Assembly: GCA_017439305.1 (NCBI GenBank)
Contig: JAFSJK010000018.1
Span: 1 to 64,000, forward strand
DNA length: 64,000 nt
Reading direction: 5' to 3'
Source of the DNA: Bacteroidales bacterium
GTDB taxonomy: Bacteria > Bacteroidota > Bacteroidia > Bacteroidales > UBA932
In this document: positions 1 through 7,409 of the stretch, one piece after another
Position numbering within the stretch: the first letter of the stretch is position 1
Layout of the letters: each line of letters begins with the position of its first letter
Program-made: the position numbers and the translations under genes
Notes under the pieces: generated by a model
The model's database searches: none
Told to the model about the DNA's origin: nothing
The model's input: the letters and a program-made list of their open reading frames with translations, nothing else

Positions 1-240
1 AACCCCATCATCGAAGGTCTGACCAAACAAATCAAAAACCTCCAGGAGAAGGTCGATAAACTGGAGAAGGAAAAGGATGCGAAGGACCAGCGGATAGAGG
101 AGCTTGAGAGCGAAGTCCTCCAGCTCCGGAAAGCCATCCGCGAGGTGTGCCCGGACCTGGTGCCAAGCAGGCGCGGGACGAACGGAAAGAGCGCCAAACG
201 GAACCCGGATGGAACGTTCGCAAAAATGGAGGAGCGATGA
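1..240 (+). CDS. C-terminal part of a coiled-coil protein (partial, unknown function)
   Basis: The frame is open from the first base and ends at TGA 238-240, leaving 79 residues. The visible part is a charged heptad-like coiled coil (LQEKVDKLEKEKDAKDQRIE, then ELESEVLQLRK) followed by a basic tail with NPDGTFAKMEER. The stop overlaps the next start as ATGA, so it is translationally coupled to the amidase gene. Short coiled-coil proteins of this kind are common next to lysis genes in Bacteroidales phages, but the 5' part is outside the window and I do not recognise the family. Confidence 0.6.
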   Translation, partial: NPIIEGLTKQIKNLQEKVDKLEKEKDAKDQRIEELESEVLQLRKAIREVCPDLVPSRRGTNGKSAKRNPDGTFAKMEER

Positions 241-785
241 AGGAGAAAGACATCGACGCGATAGTGATCCATTGTTCCGCCACGCCGGAAGGACTGCCTA
301 TCACCCTGGAGGACATCGACAGGTGGCACCGGGCGAAGGGCTGGGCGATGGTCGGGTACAACTACGTCATCGAGCTGGACGGAAAGGTCCGGGAGGGTCG
401 CCCCTTGACAAGGGACGGCGCTCACGCGAACACTCCGGGGCTGTCCGGGAAACCCTACAATACGCACTCCATCGGCATCTGCTATATCGGTGGCGTCGAA
501 GGCGAGCTGGACGAGAAAGGGAAAATCGTGGAGAAGAAGGACAAGCGCGGCAAGCCCATCGAGAAGGACACCAGGACGCCGGAGCAGAAAAAGGCCCTGG
601 TCAAGCTGGTGTACGAGCTCATCGACAAGTACCCGAACATCAAGGAGGTCATTGGCCACCGGGACACGTCGCCGGATCTGAACGGGGACGGCTTCATCAA
701 CCGATACGAATGGATAAAGGGCTGTCCGTGCTTCGACGTCCGCGCCGAGTTCCCGATGTCCATCTGCAAAGCGAAAAAGAAATGA
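237..785 (+). CDS. N-acetylmuramoyl-L-alanine amidase (Amidase_2, phage endolysin type)
   Basis: This 182-residue enzyme should cleave the amide between N-acetylmuramic acid and L-alanine in peptidoglycan. It shows the Amidase_2 zinc-site motifs: IHCSATPEG near residue 12, GYNYVIELDG near 40, and IGHRDTSPDLNGDG near 143, with CPCFD near 165. A GGAGGA sequence lies just before ATG 237, which overlaps the upstream stop as ATGA. A longer frame reaching back to 147 is less likely. No signal peptide is visible, as expected for an endolysin released by a partner membrane protein. The highly charged insert around residues 90-115 (EKGKIVEKKDKRGKPIEKD) is typical of the Bacteroides mobile-element version. 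Confidence 0.88.
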   Translation: MKEKDIDAIVIHCSATPEGLPITLEDIDRWHRAKGWAMVGYNYVIELDGKVREGRPLTRDGAHANTPGLSGKPYNTHSIGICYIGGVEGELDEKGKIVEKKDKRGKPIEKDTRTPEQKKALVKLVYELIDKYPNIKEVIGHRDTSPDLNGDGFINRYEWIKGCPCFDVRAEFPMSICKAKKK

Positions 786-949
786 CGAACGTCCTGCTAT
801 ATCTCTGGCAGCTCCCGCAGAACCTGCTTGGGCTGCTGCTCCTGGACATCTATGGGCGTGTCGTACCCATCGACTTCCGGGGAGACGACTGGAGGAGCCG
901 CCTGCGCCGAGGTGGTCGTCCTCGGAATCAAGGACTACCTGGACAATGA
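782..949 (+). CDS. Small hydrophobic protein in lysis cassette (holin-like candidate)
   Basis: This 55-residue product begins MTNVLLYLWQLPQNLLGLLL, a short hydrophobic or amphipathic segment, followed by a basic tail rich in Arg. Its start overlaps the amidase stop as ATGA (782-785) and its stop overlaps the next start as ATGA (946-949), which argues that it is translated. Position between an endolysin and a membrane-anchored protein suggests a role in lysis. A second frame (ATG 852 to TAA 956, ending AEVVVLGIKDYLDNDR) could instead be the true C-terminus after a frameshift, so this may be a decayed version of a longer protein. Confidence 0.45.
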   Translation: MTNVLLYLWQLPQNLLGLLLLDIYGRVVPIDFRGDDWRSRLRRGGRPRNQGLPGQ

Positions 950-1446
950 CCGCTAAGACCTGGCTCCAGCTCGCCGCCGTCCTGGCCGCTTTCCTCCTGT
1001 CGCTCGCCGTGTCCTTCTGGGCGGGGCGGACCGTCGGCCGGAGGGAGGCGCCGTCCGGGAAGCCGGACACCGTCAGGATCGAGAGGTGGCTGCCGGCGCC
1101 CATACCGGAGCCGGACTCGACGCAGCTCAGGCCGAAGGTGGTCTATCTCCCCAGGGTGGTCCACGACACGACCTTCGTCCACGACACGACTGCGGTTCAT
1201 GATTCAGTCCTCGTGGAGGTTCCCATCACAGAAAAGCGCTACGAGACGGGCAGCTACCGCGCAACGGTCAGGGGATTCCGGCCGGAGCTCGTGGACATCT
1301 GGGTGAAGGAGACCTCAACCACGATCCGCGTCCCTTATCGGGATCACTGGAATTTCACCGTCGGCCCGCAGGCCGGAATCGGCTATACCCCCGCGGGGGT
1401 GCAGCCATACGCCGGTGTCGGCATCACATTCGGATATTCGTTCTAA
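946..1446 (+). CDS. Membrane-anchored protein of lysis cassette (DUF6808/spanin-like)
   Basis: The 166-residue product has one N-terminal membrane segment (about residues 7-27, LQLAAVLAAFLLSLAVSFW). A periplasmic stretch follows with repeated VHDTT/VHDS units, and the C-terminus PQAGIGYTPAGVQPYAGVGI is glycine- and aromatic-rich and looks like two beta strands. This layout matches small proteins found beside amidases in Bacteroidales phages and integrative elements, which I recall as DUF6808-like. A spanin-like role linking inner and outer membrane is inference from position. Start ATG 946 overlaps the upstream stop. A terminator follows. Confidence 0.6.
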   Translation: MTAKTWLQLAAVLAAFLLSLAVSFWAGRTVGRREAPSGKPDTVRIERWLPAPIPEPDSTQLRPKVVYLPRVVHDTTFVHDTTAVHDSVLVEVPITEKRYETGSYRATVRGFRPELVDIWVKETSTTIRVPYRDHWNFTVGPQAGIGYTPAGVQPYAGVGITFGYSF

Positions 1447-1494
1447 GACCCACATCCCCGCCGAGGGGTTGTAATCAGTGTTAAGTTTTGTTCG

Positions 1495-1528
1495 CAAGCC
1501 CTGGCCGTGAGGTCCGGGCTTGTATCTT
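1495..1528 (+). terminator. Rho-independent terminator after lysis cassette
   Basis: CAAGCCC (1495-1501) pairs with GGGCTTG (1516-1522), with a partial inner stem, and is followed by the T-rich run TATCTTTTT. It lies about 50 bases after the stop of the membrane-anchored protein. Confidence 0.75.
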
Positions 1529-1562
1529 TTTGTAAAATAATTGTAATTTTACTATTAAAAAA

Positions 1563-1594
1563 TTTGCGCAGTAATAGAATTATTGCTATCTTTG
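1563..1594 (+). promoter_or_regulatory. Bacteroidetes promoter of hicAB
   Basis: TTTG at 1563-1566 and TATCTTTG at 1587-1594 are separated by 20 bases, matching the Bacteroidetes -33/-7 consensus. Transcription would start near 1601, inside the inverted motif at 1599-1608. Confidence 0.7.
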
Positions 1595-1598
1595 TAGT

Positions 1599-1608
1599 GC
1601 CAAACGAT
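1599..1608. promoter_or_regulatory. Operator-like motif upstream of hicA
   Basis: GCCAAACGAT lies at the predicted transcription start of hicAB, and its exact reverse complement is at 2250-2259 after hicB. HicB antitoxins with a DNA-binding domain repress their own promoter, so this is a plausible binding half-site. That is inference from position. Confidence 0.4.
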
Positions 1609-1615
1609 ACGTAAT

Positions 1616-1798
1616 ATGAAGTACAACGAATTGCACAGGCTCATCAGAGCGAACGGCTGGGAAAAAGTAAGGCAGATGGGGACCAGCCACGTGATTTACA
1701 GGAAAGGCTCCATCACCTACCCGGTTCCCGACCACGGGGCGAAAGAGGTCGGAAAGGGGCTGGAACTGAAAATCAGGAAGGAAATGGGGCTGAAATAA
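1616..1798 (+). CDS. hicA: HicA-family mRNA interferase toxin
   Basis: The 60-residue product has the HicA double-stranded-RNA-binding fold: MKYNELHRLIRANGWEKVRQ, then GTSHVIYRK with the catalytic His of the G(T/S)SH motif near residue 24, then a pattern ending in PVPDHGAKEVGKGLELKIRK. HicA toxins cleave mRNA and are neutralised by HicB, encoded 44 bases downstream. Length is normal for the family. It sits on the integrated element and may stabilise it. Confidence 0.88.
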   Translation: MKYNELHRLIRANGWEKVRQMGTSHVIYRKGSITYPVPDHGAKEVGKGLELKIRKEMGLK

Positions 1799-1842
1799 GC
1801 CCCTCTCCTTCCATCCATATAGACAAACAACATCACGAAACA

Positions 1843-2250
1843 ATGAAACAGATAGAAGCAATCATCGAAAGGGCGTCCGACGGCACTTATGCCGTCTTCT
1901 GCAAGGACGAAATCTTCTCCGGCGCTGGAGACACCATCGAGGCCGCGAAGGCCGACATGGAGCAGCAGATGGCCTTCTATAAGGAGACCGCTAAAGAAGA
2001 GGGGTTCAAGTATCCGGACTGGCTTGACGGAGAATACTCGGTCGATTACACCGTCGACATGACCAGCCTGATGGCGTACTACGTCGGAAACGGGATCTTC
2101 ACCCTCGCCGGCCTGGAGAAGGTGACCGGAATCAGCCAGAAGCAGCTCTGGGCATACCTGAACGGAACGAAGCCGCGCAAGGCTCAGCAGGACCGCATCG
2201 CGTCCGGACTCCGTTCCCTGAACAGAGACCTTTCCACCATATTTGCGTAA
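1843..2250 (+). CDS. hicB: HicB-family antitoxin with C-terminal HTH
   Basis: The 135-residue product starts with the HicB RNase H-like fold (IEAIIERASDGTYAVFCKDE, then GAGDTIEAAKADMEQQM). It ends in a helix-turn-helix segment (FTLAGLEKVTGISQKQLWAYLNGTKP), which should bind DNA. It pairs with the upstream HicA toxin to form the antitoxin and autorepressor complex. A terminator follows at 2277-2303. The exact inverse of the promoter-proximal motif at 1599-1608 begins at the last base of its stop codon. Confidence 0.88.
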   Translation: MKQIEAIIERASDGTYAVFCKDEIFSGAGDTIEAAKADMEQQMAFYKETAKEEGFKYPDWLDGEYSVDYTVDMTSLMAYYVGNGIFTLAGLEKVTGISQKQLWAYLNGTKPRKAQQDRIASGLRSLNRDLSTIFA

Positions 2251-2259
2251 TCGTTTGGC
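2250..2259. promoter_or_regulatory. Inverted copy of the hicAB operator-like motif
   Basis: ATCGTTTGGC is the exact reverse complement of GCCAAACGAT at 1599-1608. The similarity extends loosely beyond it (ACG versus TTACG). The two copies bracket the hicAB genes, which could reflect two operator sites or a cassette boundary. Confidence 0.35.
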
Positions 2260-2276
2260 GACATTACCGTATGGTG

Positions 2277-2303
2277 AGCCCCGGAGCAATCCGGGGCTTT
2301 TTC
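2277..2303 (+). terminator. Rho-independent terminator after hicB
   Basis: AGCCCCGGA pairs perfectly with TCCGGGGCT across a GCAA loop and is followed by TTTTTC. Confidence 0.9.
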
Positions 2304-2381
2304 TTCGGGAAATGGAAAGAAAACTGCATTTTTCGGCAATTTCTTGACGAAATGTGCAATTTCTTTGCATAATACGGAATT

Positions 2382-3617
2382 CTATCCGGCGTTTCCGGCA
2401 ATCTGCTTCCTCAGTTCCTCGAAGCTACGGCTCAGGATGTCCTGGACGGTCTGCTGCCTCTTCCCGTAGAGGACGTAGTCGATCACCTGCCGGTTCGCCC
2501 TGTCTATCTTCGAGCGGTCGAAGTTGATGTAGATGTCGGTGACGGTCCCGCCGGAGTGGCCCATCGCGGCGGCGATGGTCTCCCGCGGGATCTCAAGTTC
2601 TGCGGCGATGGTCGCCCAGGAGTGCCGCGCCCAGTACATGGAGAACCCCGGGAGGCCGAGTTCTGCGGCGACGTCCTTCAGGACGTTGTCCACCTTCGAC
2701 GTCCAGTGGTGGGTGCAGGAGTACGTGTCGAGGGGGTTGAGGAGCCAGTCCTTCCCCCTCAGCCGCTCGATGACCTCCATGCACTCCGGCTCCACCTTGA
2801 TGCTGTAGGGCCTGCCGGTCTTCGCCCGCCGGTACTCGAGGCGTCCGTCCTCGATGCCGGTGGCGTGCACGAGGTCCTCGGTGTTCATGCCGATCAGGAG
2901 GAAAGAGACCTCGAAGAAGTCGACGTATCTCTTCTTCCATGCGGGGAGGTTGGCGGCGAACAGGCGGCGCAGCCTGTCGGCGGGCAGGCAGCGCTTCGCG
3001 GTCGCCTCGCCCCGGATCTCGTAGTTCAGGAATGGGTAGTGCTGCGTGATGCCGCGCTTCCGGGCGTAATTGAAGACGGCGCGGATGTTCCTTAGGTGGA
3101 TGTTCCTGGCGTTCTTCTTCGGGGACGTGACGGACAGGAACGAGTCGAAGCGGTCGAGCCATCCGATGCTGATGTCGGCGAAGGACAGCCGTTCGGCCCT
3201 GGGGTCGAAGGCGAGGATTCGCGCGACGGTGGCCATGTAGATCTCGGTCGTCCTCGGCTTCGGCCTGGTGGAGGCGAACTTCCTGAAGACTCCGAGGAAC
3301 CGGTCCGGCTCCCTCTCGCCGGGGGTCATCTCCTCCAGGATCCTGTCGCGGACCTCGCGGGCCGTGAGTCCGTCGAGTTTCCGCCTGCGCTGCAGGTCCA
3401 GGAGGATGGTGTCGACGTCGGCCTTCCTCAGCTCGGCGGAGACCTGGACGGCGGCGGACTTCGCCTTGAGCGCTCCGGCGTCCCAGTCGGAGGGGAGGAG
3501 GCGGATACCGGTGGAGAGGTAGGAGACCGTGCGGTCCTTGGTGATGGAGATCTTGAGCAGCGCGGATTTTCCGGGCTCGGTCTTCCTGGTGTCGAGGTAG
3601 AACTTGGTGGTGATCAT
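2382..3617 (-). CDS. Tyrosine recombinase/integrase
   Basis: The 411-residue protein has an N-terminal arm-binding region (MITTKFYLDTRKTEPGKSAL), a SAM-like core-binding domain (about residues 100-200) and a C-terminal catalytic domain. Catalytic-type motifs are YWARHSWAT near 330, MGHSGG near 355 and the Tyr in DIYINFD near 365. The first Arg of the family is replaced by Asn in LIGMNTEDL, as in many Bacteroidetes integrases where the Arg falls slightly later (here YRRAKTGR). I chose ATG 3617 because it begins at the conserved MITTKFYL; an upstream start would add an atypical 21 residues. It should insert the element at the adjacent tRNA-Ser. Confidence 0.9.
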   Translation of the reverse strand: MITTKFYLDTRKTEPGKSALLKISITKDRTVSYLSTGIRLLPSDWDAGALKAKSAAVQVSAELRKADVDTILLDLQRRRKLDGLTAREVRDRILEEMTPGEREPDRFLGVFRKFASTRPKPRTTEIYMATVARILAFDPRAERLSFADISIGWLDRFDSFLSVTSPKKNARNIHLRNIRAVFNYARKRGITQHYPFLNYEIRGEATAKRCLPADRLRRLFAANLPAWKKRYVDFFEVSFLLIGMNTEDLVHATGIEDGRLEYRRAKTGRPYSIKVEPECMEVIERLRGKDWLLNPLDTYSCTHHWTSKVDNVLKDVAAELGLPGFSMYWARHSWATIAAELEIPRETIAAAMGHSGGTVTDIYINFDRSKIDRANRQVIDYVLYGKRQQTVQDILSRSFEELRKQIAGNAG

Positions 3618-3619
3618 GA

Positions 3620-3745
3620 TTTGAGAAGGTGTTTGAGAAAGTCGCAAACAAGTCGCAAACAAAATGCACCTATTTTGCACATATTTGCACGAAAATGCAC
3701 GACTGTTGCCTTTTTTTTATGCGAAGCAGGGCGGTCGTGCAAATA
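3620..3745. repeat. Integrase upstream repeats (candidate arm/core sites)
   Basis: The gap between the integrase start and tRNA-Ser is packed with short repeats. TTTGAGAA occurs at 3620-3627 and 3632-3639. AGTCGCAAACA is a tandem pair at 3640-3650 and 3651-3661. TTTGCAC-type hexamers recur from 3664 to 3700. TATTTGCACG (3682-3691) has its exact inverse CGTGCAAATA at 3736-3745. Such iterated short motifs next to an integrase and its target are expected of recombinase or excisionase binding sites. This is inference from position and repetition. Confidence 0.5.
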
Positions 3746-3778
3746 GTGCAACCGATTGATTATCGGTGTTTTATGTCG

Positions 3779-3866
3779 CGGAGAGAGCGAGATTCGAACT
3801 CGCGATACCCTTTTGGGGTACACACGCTTTCCAGGCGTGCCTCTTCAGCCACTCGAGCATCTCTCC
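3779..3866 (-). tRNA. tRNA-Ser (anticodon GGA)
   Basis: On the minus strand the 88-base gene has a 7 bp acceptor stem (GGAGAGA/TCTCTCC), discriminator G, and anticodon loop CTGGAAA giving GGA, which reads UCC and UCU. It also has a long class II variable arm and the T-arm sequence GTTCGAATC. CCA is not encoded. Its 3' end faces the integrase, making it the likely attachment gene. Confidence 0.96.
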
Positions 3867-3903
3867 AATACGTATCCGGGGCCTTTCGGTCAAAACCGGA
3901 CTG

Positions 3904-3911
3904 CAAAGGTA
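3904..3911 (-). promoter_or_regulatory. Promoter -7 box of tRNA-Ser
   Basis: TACCTTTG on the minus strand ends 37 bases upstream of the mature tRNA 5' end. A TTG lies about 22 bases further upstream. Confidence 0.6.
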
Positions 3912-3923
3912 GTAAAAAAATTA

Positions 3924-3962
3924 GAAAATCCCACAAGTCCGGGAAGAATTTGTGGGATTTTC
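3924..3962. terminator. Bidirectional terminator between the BACON gene and tRNA-Ser
   Basis: GAAAATCCCACAA (3924-3936) pairs perfectly with TTGTGGGATTTTC (3950-3962). The A/T-rich stem ends supply T runs on both strands, so it can end the minus-strand lipoprotein operon. Confidence 0.75.
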
Positions 3963-3969
3963 CAAGTTG

Positions 3970-5067
3970 TTACTCCTTGACCATATAGGACTCGGCCAGG
4001 ATGAGGCCGGAAGAGGAGATGTCCTCGTGCGGATCTTCCAATTCTTCGGGCTGGGCCCACATTTCAAACCGGAAGAACATATCGGGATAGGCCGACATGT
4101 CACTGACGGCCTGCCAGACGCCGTTCTCGTCCTTCTGCAGGACGAACGGAACGGAACCGCTGGTGATGGCGCCATCGTAGAAGAGACGGCCGGTTCCCGC
4201 GGCGACGATCGGATAGGCGTCATACACGACACCGGTCCGTTTCATCGTGTAGGATCCCACGTAATTGCCGAGGGGCAGCAGCAGTTTGTTCGCTTCCAGG
4301 ACGATGTCTTCCACGGTCATGTCAATCGCGATCGTGGACGCATCATAGGTGAGGGAGAGCGCATAGACGCCGTCGCCGGTCTCCGCCAGGGAGGCCTGCA
4401 TCGGGAAATCGCGGTTGTTGGGCTGCTGCTTTCCGTGCCAGGCCCAGTCTCCAAGCAGTCCGGCTTCCTTCAGGTCGAACTGGCCGACGGTGAATTCGCC
4501 GGACACTTCGCCGATGGTCCAGCGGACCAGCGCTTCGCGGTAGTCCGTTCCGGGATTCTGGGCGACGTGGACCGTAAAGACCTCGGGCGTCGCATCGAAG
4601 GTGACCCAGTCCTGGTCGCTGGTGGCCTGGACGACGGATTCGTTGGCATCATAGGTGAACTCGACGCTCTGGCGTCCGTTCTTGACGGTGAAATCCTTCC
4701 AAGTATAGCTCTTGACAATGACGCCGAACTGCTGGACGATGGTCTGTCCGGTAGCGTTGCCGGCTTTCATGTCGATGATGGCGTAGCGGCTCTCCAACCC
4801 GTCGTAAGGGTCCACGGAAACCTCGATCCGGTTTCCGGAGACGGTCAGGTGGCACCAGCTGTCCTGGGCGGTCATCGCCTGGAGCTGACCCTCCGCAGGG
4901 GCCACTTCGATGGTCCCGGATCCGCCGATGGCCTTGAAGGTGATGTTGGCACCGGACGTGACGTCGACGGTGGGAGGCACGTTCAGTTCAAATCCTTTGT
5001 CTTCCTGGCAGGAAACAAAGGCAAACGCGGCCGCAACAAGTGCTAAGATGGCAATGTTTCTCTTCAT
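3970..5067 (-). CDS. BACON-domain surface lipoprotein, last gene of SusCD operon
   Basis: The 365-residue product has a lipoprotein signal (MKRNIAILALVAAAFAFVSC, Cys near 20). Two BACON-type Ig-like modules follow: about residues 40-115, ending in the characteristic GQTIVQQFGV, and about 120-200, with SDQDWVTFDATP and GEFTVGQFD. A beta-rich C-terminal domain (GLLGDWAWHGK onward) completes it. BACON modules are usually carbohydrate- or mucin-associated spacer or binding domains. It is the last gene of the five-gene minus-strand operon, 9 bases after the DUF4302 gene, and probably sits at the outer membrane. The substrate cannot be read from sequence. Confidence 0.75.
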   Translation of the reverse strand: MKRNIAILALVAAAFAFVSCQEDKGFELNVPPTVDVTSGANITFKAIGGSGTIEVAPAEGQLQAMTAQDSWCHLTVSGNRIEVSVDPYDGLESRYAIIDMKAGNATGQTIVQQFGVIVKSYTWKDFTVKNGRQSVEFTYDANESVVQATSDQDWVTFDATPEVFTVHVAQNPGTDYREALVRWTIGEVSGEFTVGQFDLKEAGLLGDWAWHGKQQPNNRDFPMQASLAETGDGVYALSLTYDASTIAIDMTVEDIVLEANKLLLPLGNYVGSYTMKRTGVVYDAYPIVAAGTGRLFYDGAITSGSVPFVLQKDENGVWQAVSDMSAYPDMFFRFEMWAQPEELEDPHEDISSSGLILAESYMVKE

Positions 5068-5076
5068 GGCGCTTCG

Positions 5077-6486
5077 TTATTTGGTTTTGCGGAAGGTCTT
5101 CAGGTAAGGCAGCTGGTAGGAGCCGCCGTTGCCGGCGAAGGAGTACTTTTCGGCACCGTCGTAGTACGGGCTGTCGGCCGTTTCGTCGGTGTCATAGTAA
5201 TAGAGGAGGAAAGAGGTGGTCTCGAACTTGCGGGATCCGCCGTTCTCCTTCCAGTCGAAGGACGGATTCGTCTCGCTTCCGTTCCAGACGGTCATCATGC
5301 CGAGGTCGGGATTCATCCACAGGCCGCCGGAATCCGGGCCCAGGGCCCAGGGAAGCAGGACCACGATGAGGTGGTCGTCTTCGACGATGACTTCGTCCGA
5401 ATCCGGCTGCAGGACGGCCTGGTAACGGAGTTCCAGCCGGCCTGTCCGGATGTTGTATTCCATCAGGAGGTCAAACTGCTTGCCCAGGTTCTTGACGCGG
5501 TAGGACACGCCCTTCTCCTGAGGAACCAGCACGATGTTGCTGATGGTGGAGGTGCTTCCGAAAGAGCCGTAGGTAAGGGAATAGGTACCCTCGAAGAACT
5601 CGTACGGGAGCCAGTCGGAAGGAATCCGGCCCTTGAAGGTCACGCCGGCGTCCGGGGCACGGAACGTGGTGTCGGACTGGGCGAGGTTGAAGTTGAAATC
5701 CATCGATTCGATGCTCTTTCCGAACACTTCCAGCGGCTCATAGAAGGAAAGCCCCTTCTCGGTGAGGATGTAGGGCACCGTAACGGTGTTGGCGATGTCG
5801 TACTGCGGGTTTCCGTCCTTGTCGGTCCCGAAGGCCTCCATCTCGTAGGCGGTGAACTGGTGGTTGCGGACATCGATGTCGCCCGTAACCTTCTGTCCGT
5901 CAATCTCGCCTTCGAAGGAACCCACGTAGAAGTTCCGGTTGATGTTGTACATCTTCTCGTTGAACTGTTCGATGGGCTCGTTGATCGGATAGAGGTCACA
6001 GAACTTCCCGTTGCGCTTGCCCTTCAGATGGACGACTTTCTGCTCCTTGTCATAGCCGATGATGAAGAACTGGTAGTCGCCGCCCCGGCCCTCGTAGTAG
6101 TCGGCGCTGGCGGTTCCGTACTTGTGCAGGACGGGATTGTAGGTGTCGAAGGACAGGACGGGACCGCTGTCGCTGGTCAGGACATACAGGCTGGTATAGG
6201 CTGCCGTCTTGTCCTCCTCGCTCATAGCGGTCACTTCACCCTTTTCGGAATCAAAGCGGAGAGCGACGTTGATGCCGCCGAAGTCGCCGTCTTCATTTCC
6301 GACGAAATATTCCATCCTCCAGCCGTACTGTTCTCCGCTGAGCATTTCGTCCAGGTCGGAGAGATAGCCGGTCAGGCGTTCGGCAGCCGATTCGCCGAAA
6401 TAGTCGACATAGCTTTTCAGGCAGGACTGGGCGCCGAGGGCGGCGAGTCCGACGAGGCAGGAAGCGAGAATTCTTCTGATTTTCAT
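5077..6486 (-). CDS. DUF4302 lipoprotein
   Basis: This 469-residue predicted lipoprotein has signal MKIRRILASCLVGLAALGAQ followed by the acylated Cys of QSC. The mature N-terminus has the DUF4302 hallmark: SYVDYFGESAAERL, then a Trp-containing GWRMEYF and GDFGGINVALRFD. DUF4302 proteins occur almost only beside SusC/SusD pairs with the zinc metallohydrolase lipoprotein, as here. The function is unknown; a role in holding or presenting the imported ligand is inference. It is 17 bases downstream of the metallohydrolase gene and in the same operon. Confidence 0.8.
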   Translation of the reverse strand: MKIRRILASCLVGLAALGAQSCLKSYVDYFGESAAERLTGYLSDLDEMLSGEQYGWRMEYFVGNEDGDFGGINVALRFDSEKGEVTAMSEEDKTAAYTSLYVLTSDSGPVLSFDTYNPVLHKYGTASADYYEGRGGDYQFFIIGYDKEQKVVHLKGKRNGKFCDLYPINEPIEQFNEKMYNINRNFYVGSFEGEIDGQKVTGDIDVRNHQFTAYEMEAFGTDKDGNPQYDIANTVTVPYILTEKGLSFYEPLEVFGKSIESMDFNFNLAQSDTTFRAPDAGVTFKGRIPSDWLPYEFFEGTYSLTYGSFGSTSTISNIVLVPQEKGVSYRVKNLGKQFDLLMEYNIRTGRLELRYQAVLQPDSDEVIVEDDHLIVVLLPWALGPDSGGLWMNPDLGMMTVWNGSETNPSFDWKENGGSRKFETTSFLLYYYDTDETADSPYYDGAEKYSFAGNGGSYQLPYLKTFRKTK

Positions 6487-6503
6487 ATGCTTGCCCTCCT
6501 TCT

Positions 6504-7397
6504 TTATTTGATTTCAATGCTGTGCAGGTCCACGCGGCCGGCAAAGACGTCCTCCTGGCGGCGGAGCACCGTGGCGCGGAGGATGTCGAGGTCGATGTTG
6601 AAGGAATCCTGCATGTAGTTCCGCACGATGTCCAGCTTGGCGTCGATGAGATAGCCTTTCTCACCGGCCTTGACGATCTGCTCGTCCCACCAGGCCTGGT
6701 CGTGGGTGACGTATTCGGACAGCATCTCCGCGAAATCTTCGGTGTCGGAATGCTGGGCGTAGTCGGTGATGAAGCCGTTCTGGAGGAACTCCTTGTTATA
6801 GGGAGCGTCACTCCAGCTGTCGGCAACATAGCCCGTTCCGGTGATCATCGAGAAGTCCACCGGGAAGTCCACGTTCTGGTTCAGGATGTGGGTGAACTCG
6901 TGGTGGATGGTCTTGATGTAGTAGTGGTTCAGGTCTTCGGCGGTATGCATGTACTGCGGGAGCAGGTTCACGCCCGCCAGGAAGATCTTCTTGCCGCCTT
7001 CCGCGGTACCGAGGATGATGGTGCCGTTGTTGCGGTATTCCCATTCTCCCGTAAGGAAGAACATCTTCGGGAAATACCGGCGGGTGAAGGCGATGCCGGC
7101 GACTTCGTCATAGGTCTCGACGCAAAGGTATTTCACCAGGTGGGCCATCACGATGGAATACTCGAAGTCGGCCGGGATGGTGAAGTAGTTCATGTCGGAC
7201 TCGTTCATCTCGAAGCGGTACTTGAAATCGATGTTGTACGGCAGCAGGAAGTTGGCTTCCAGCCACTTGTCGAAGTCGTTCTGCTTGGTCTCGGAGACCC
7301 GGATGACGCTGGTCTCGCTCAGGGTGTCCTTGACGCACGCGGGGGCGGCGGCGAGGACGGCGAGGGTGATGGCTATATGAAGGATGTATTTTTTCAT
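6504..7397 (-). CDS. SusCD-associated zinc metallohydrolase lipoprotein
   Basis: The 297-residue product begins MKKYILHIAITLAVLAAAPAC, a lipoprotein signal. The sequence IHHEFTHILNQN near residue 155 is a zincin HExxH motif, with Glu/Asp candidates for a third ligand downstream (DTEDFAEMLSEYVTH near 220). It matches the family named substrate import-associated zinc metallohydrolase lipoprotein, which always neighbours SusC/SusD-like receptors. I chose the MKKY start because it gives a clean signal peptide; a Met three codons upstream also exists. The likely role is hydrolysis of a peptide or modified ligand at the cell surface before uptake. Confidence 0.85.
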   Translation of the reverse strand: MKKYILHIAITLAVLAAAPACVKDTLSETSVIRVSETKQNDFDKWLEANFLLPYNIDFKYRFEMNESDMNYFTIPADFEYSIVMAHLVKYLCVETYDEVAGIAFTRRYFPKMFFLTGEWEYRNNGTIILGTAEGGKKIFLAGVNLLPQYMHTAEDLNHYYIKTIHHEFTHILNQNVDFPVDFSMITGTGYVADSWSDAPYNKEFLQNGFITDYAQHSDTEDFAEMLSEYVTHDQAWWDEQIVKAGEKGYLIDAKLDIVRNYMQDSFNIDLDILRATVLRRQEDVFAGRVDLHSIEIK

Positions 7398-7409
7398 AAG
7401 GCACATGCT

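Larger units (their letters stand above)
1..3779. mobile_element. Right end of an integrated prophage or integrative element at tRNA-Ser
   Basis: The stretch holds a lysis-type cassette, a HicAB toxin-antitoxin module and a tyrosine integrase whose gene starts about 160 bases from the 3' end of tRNA-Ser. Elements that use tRNA genes normally recombine at the tRNA 3' part and lie on that side, which is the arrangement here. Past the tRNA the sequence becomes ordinary Bacteroidales chromosome. The left end is outside the window, so element type and size are unknown. The amidase and membrane protein suggest phage ancestry, but no head, tail or terminase gene is visible. Confidence 0.75.

Noticed and set aside
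852-956. Alternative small frame ending AEVVVLGIKDYLDNDR
   Set aside because: It has no coupled start, whereas the 782-949 frame has ATGA overlaps at both ends. It was kept only as a possible frameshifted end.
3640-3745. Possible CRISPR-like repeats near the integrase
   Set aside because: Repeats are 8-11 bases with irregular spacing and mixed orientation, and no cas genes are near. Integrase sites explain them better.
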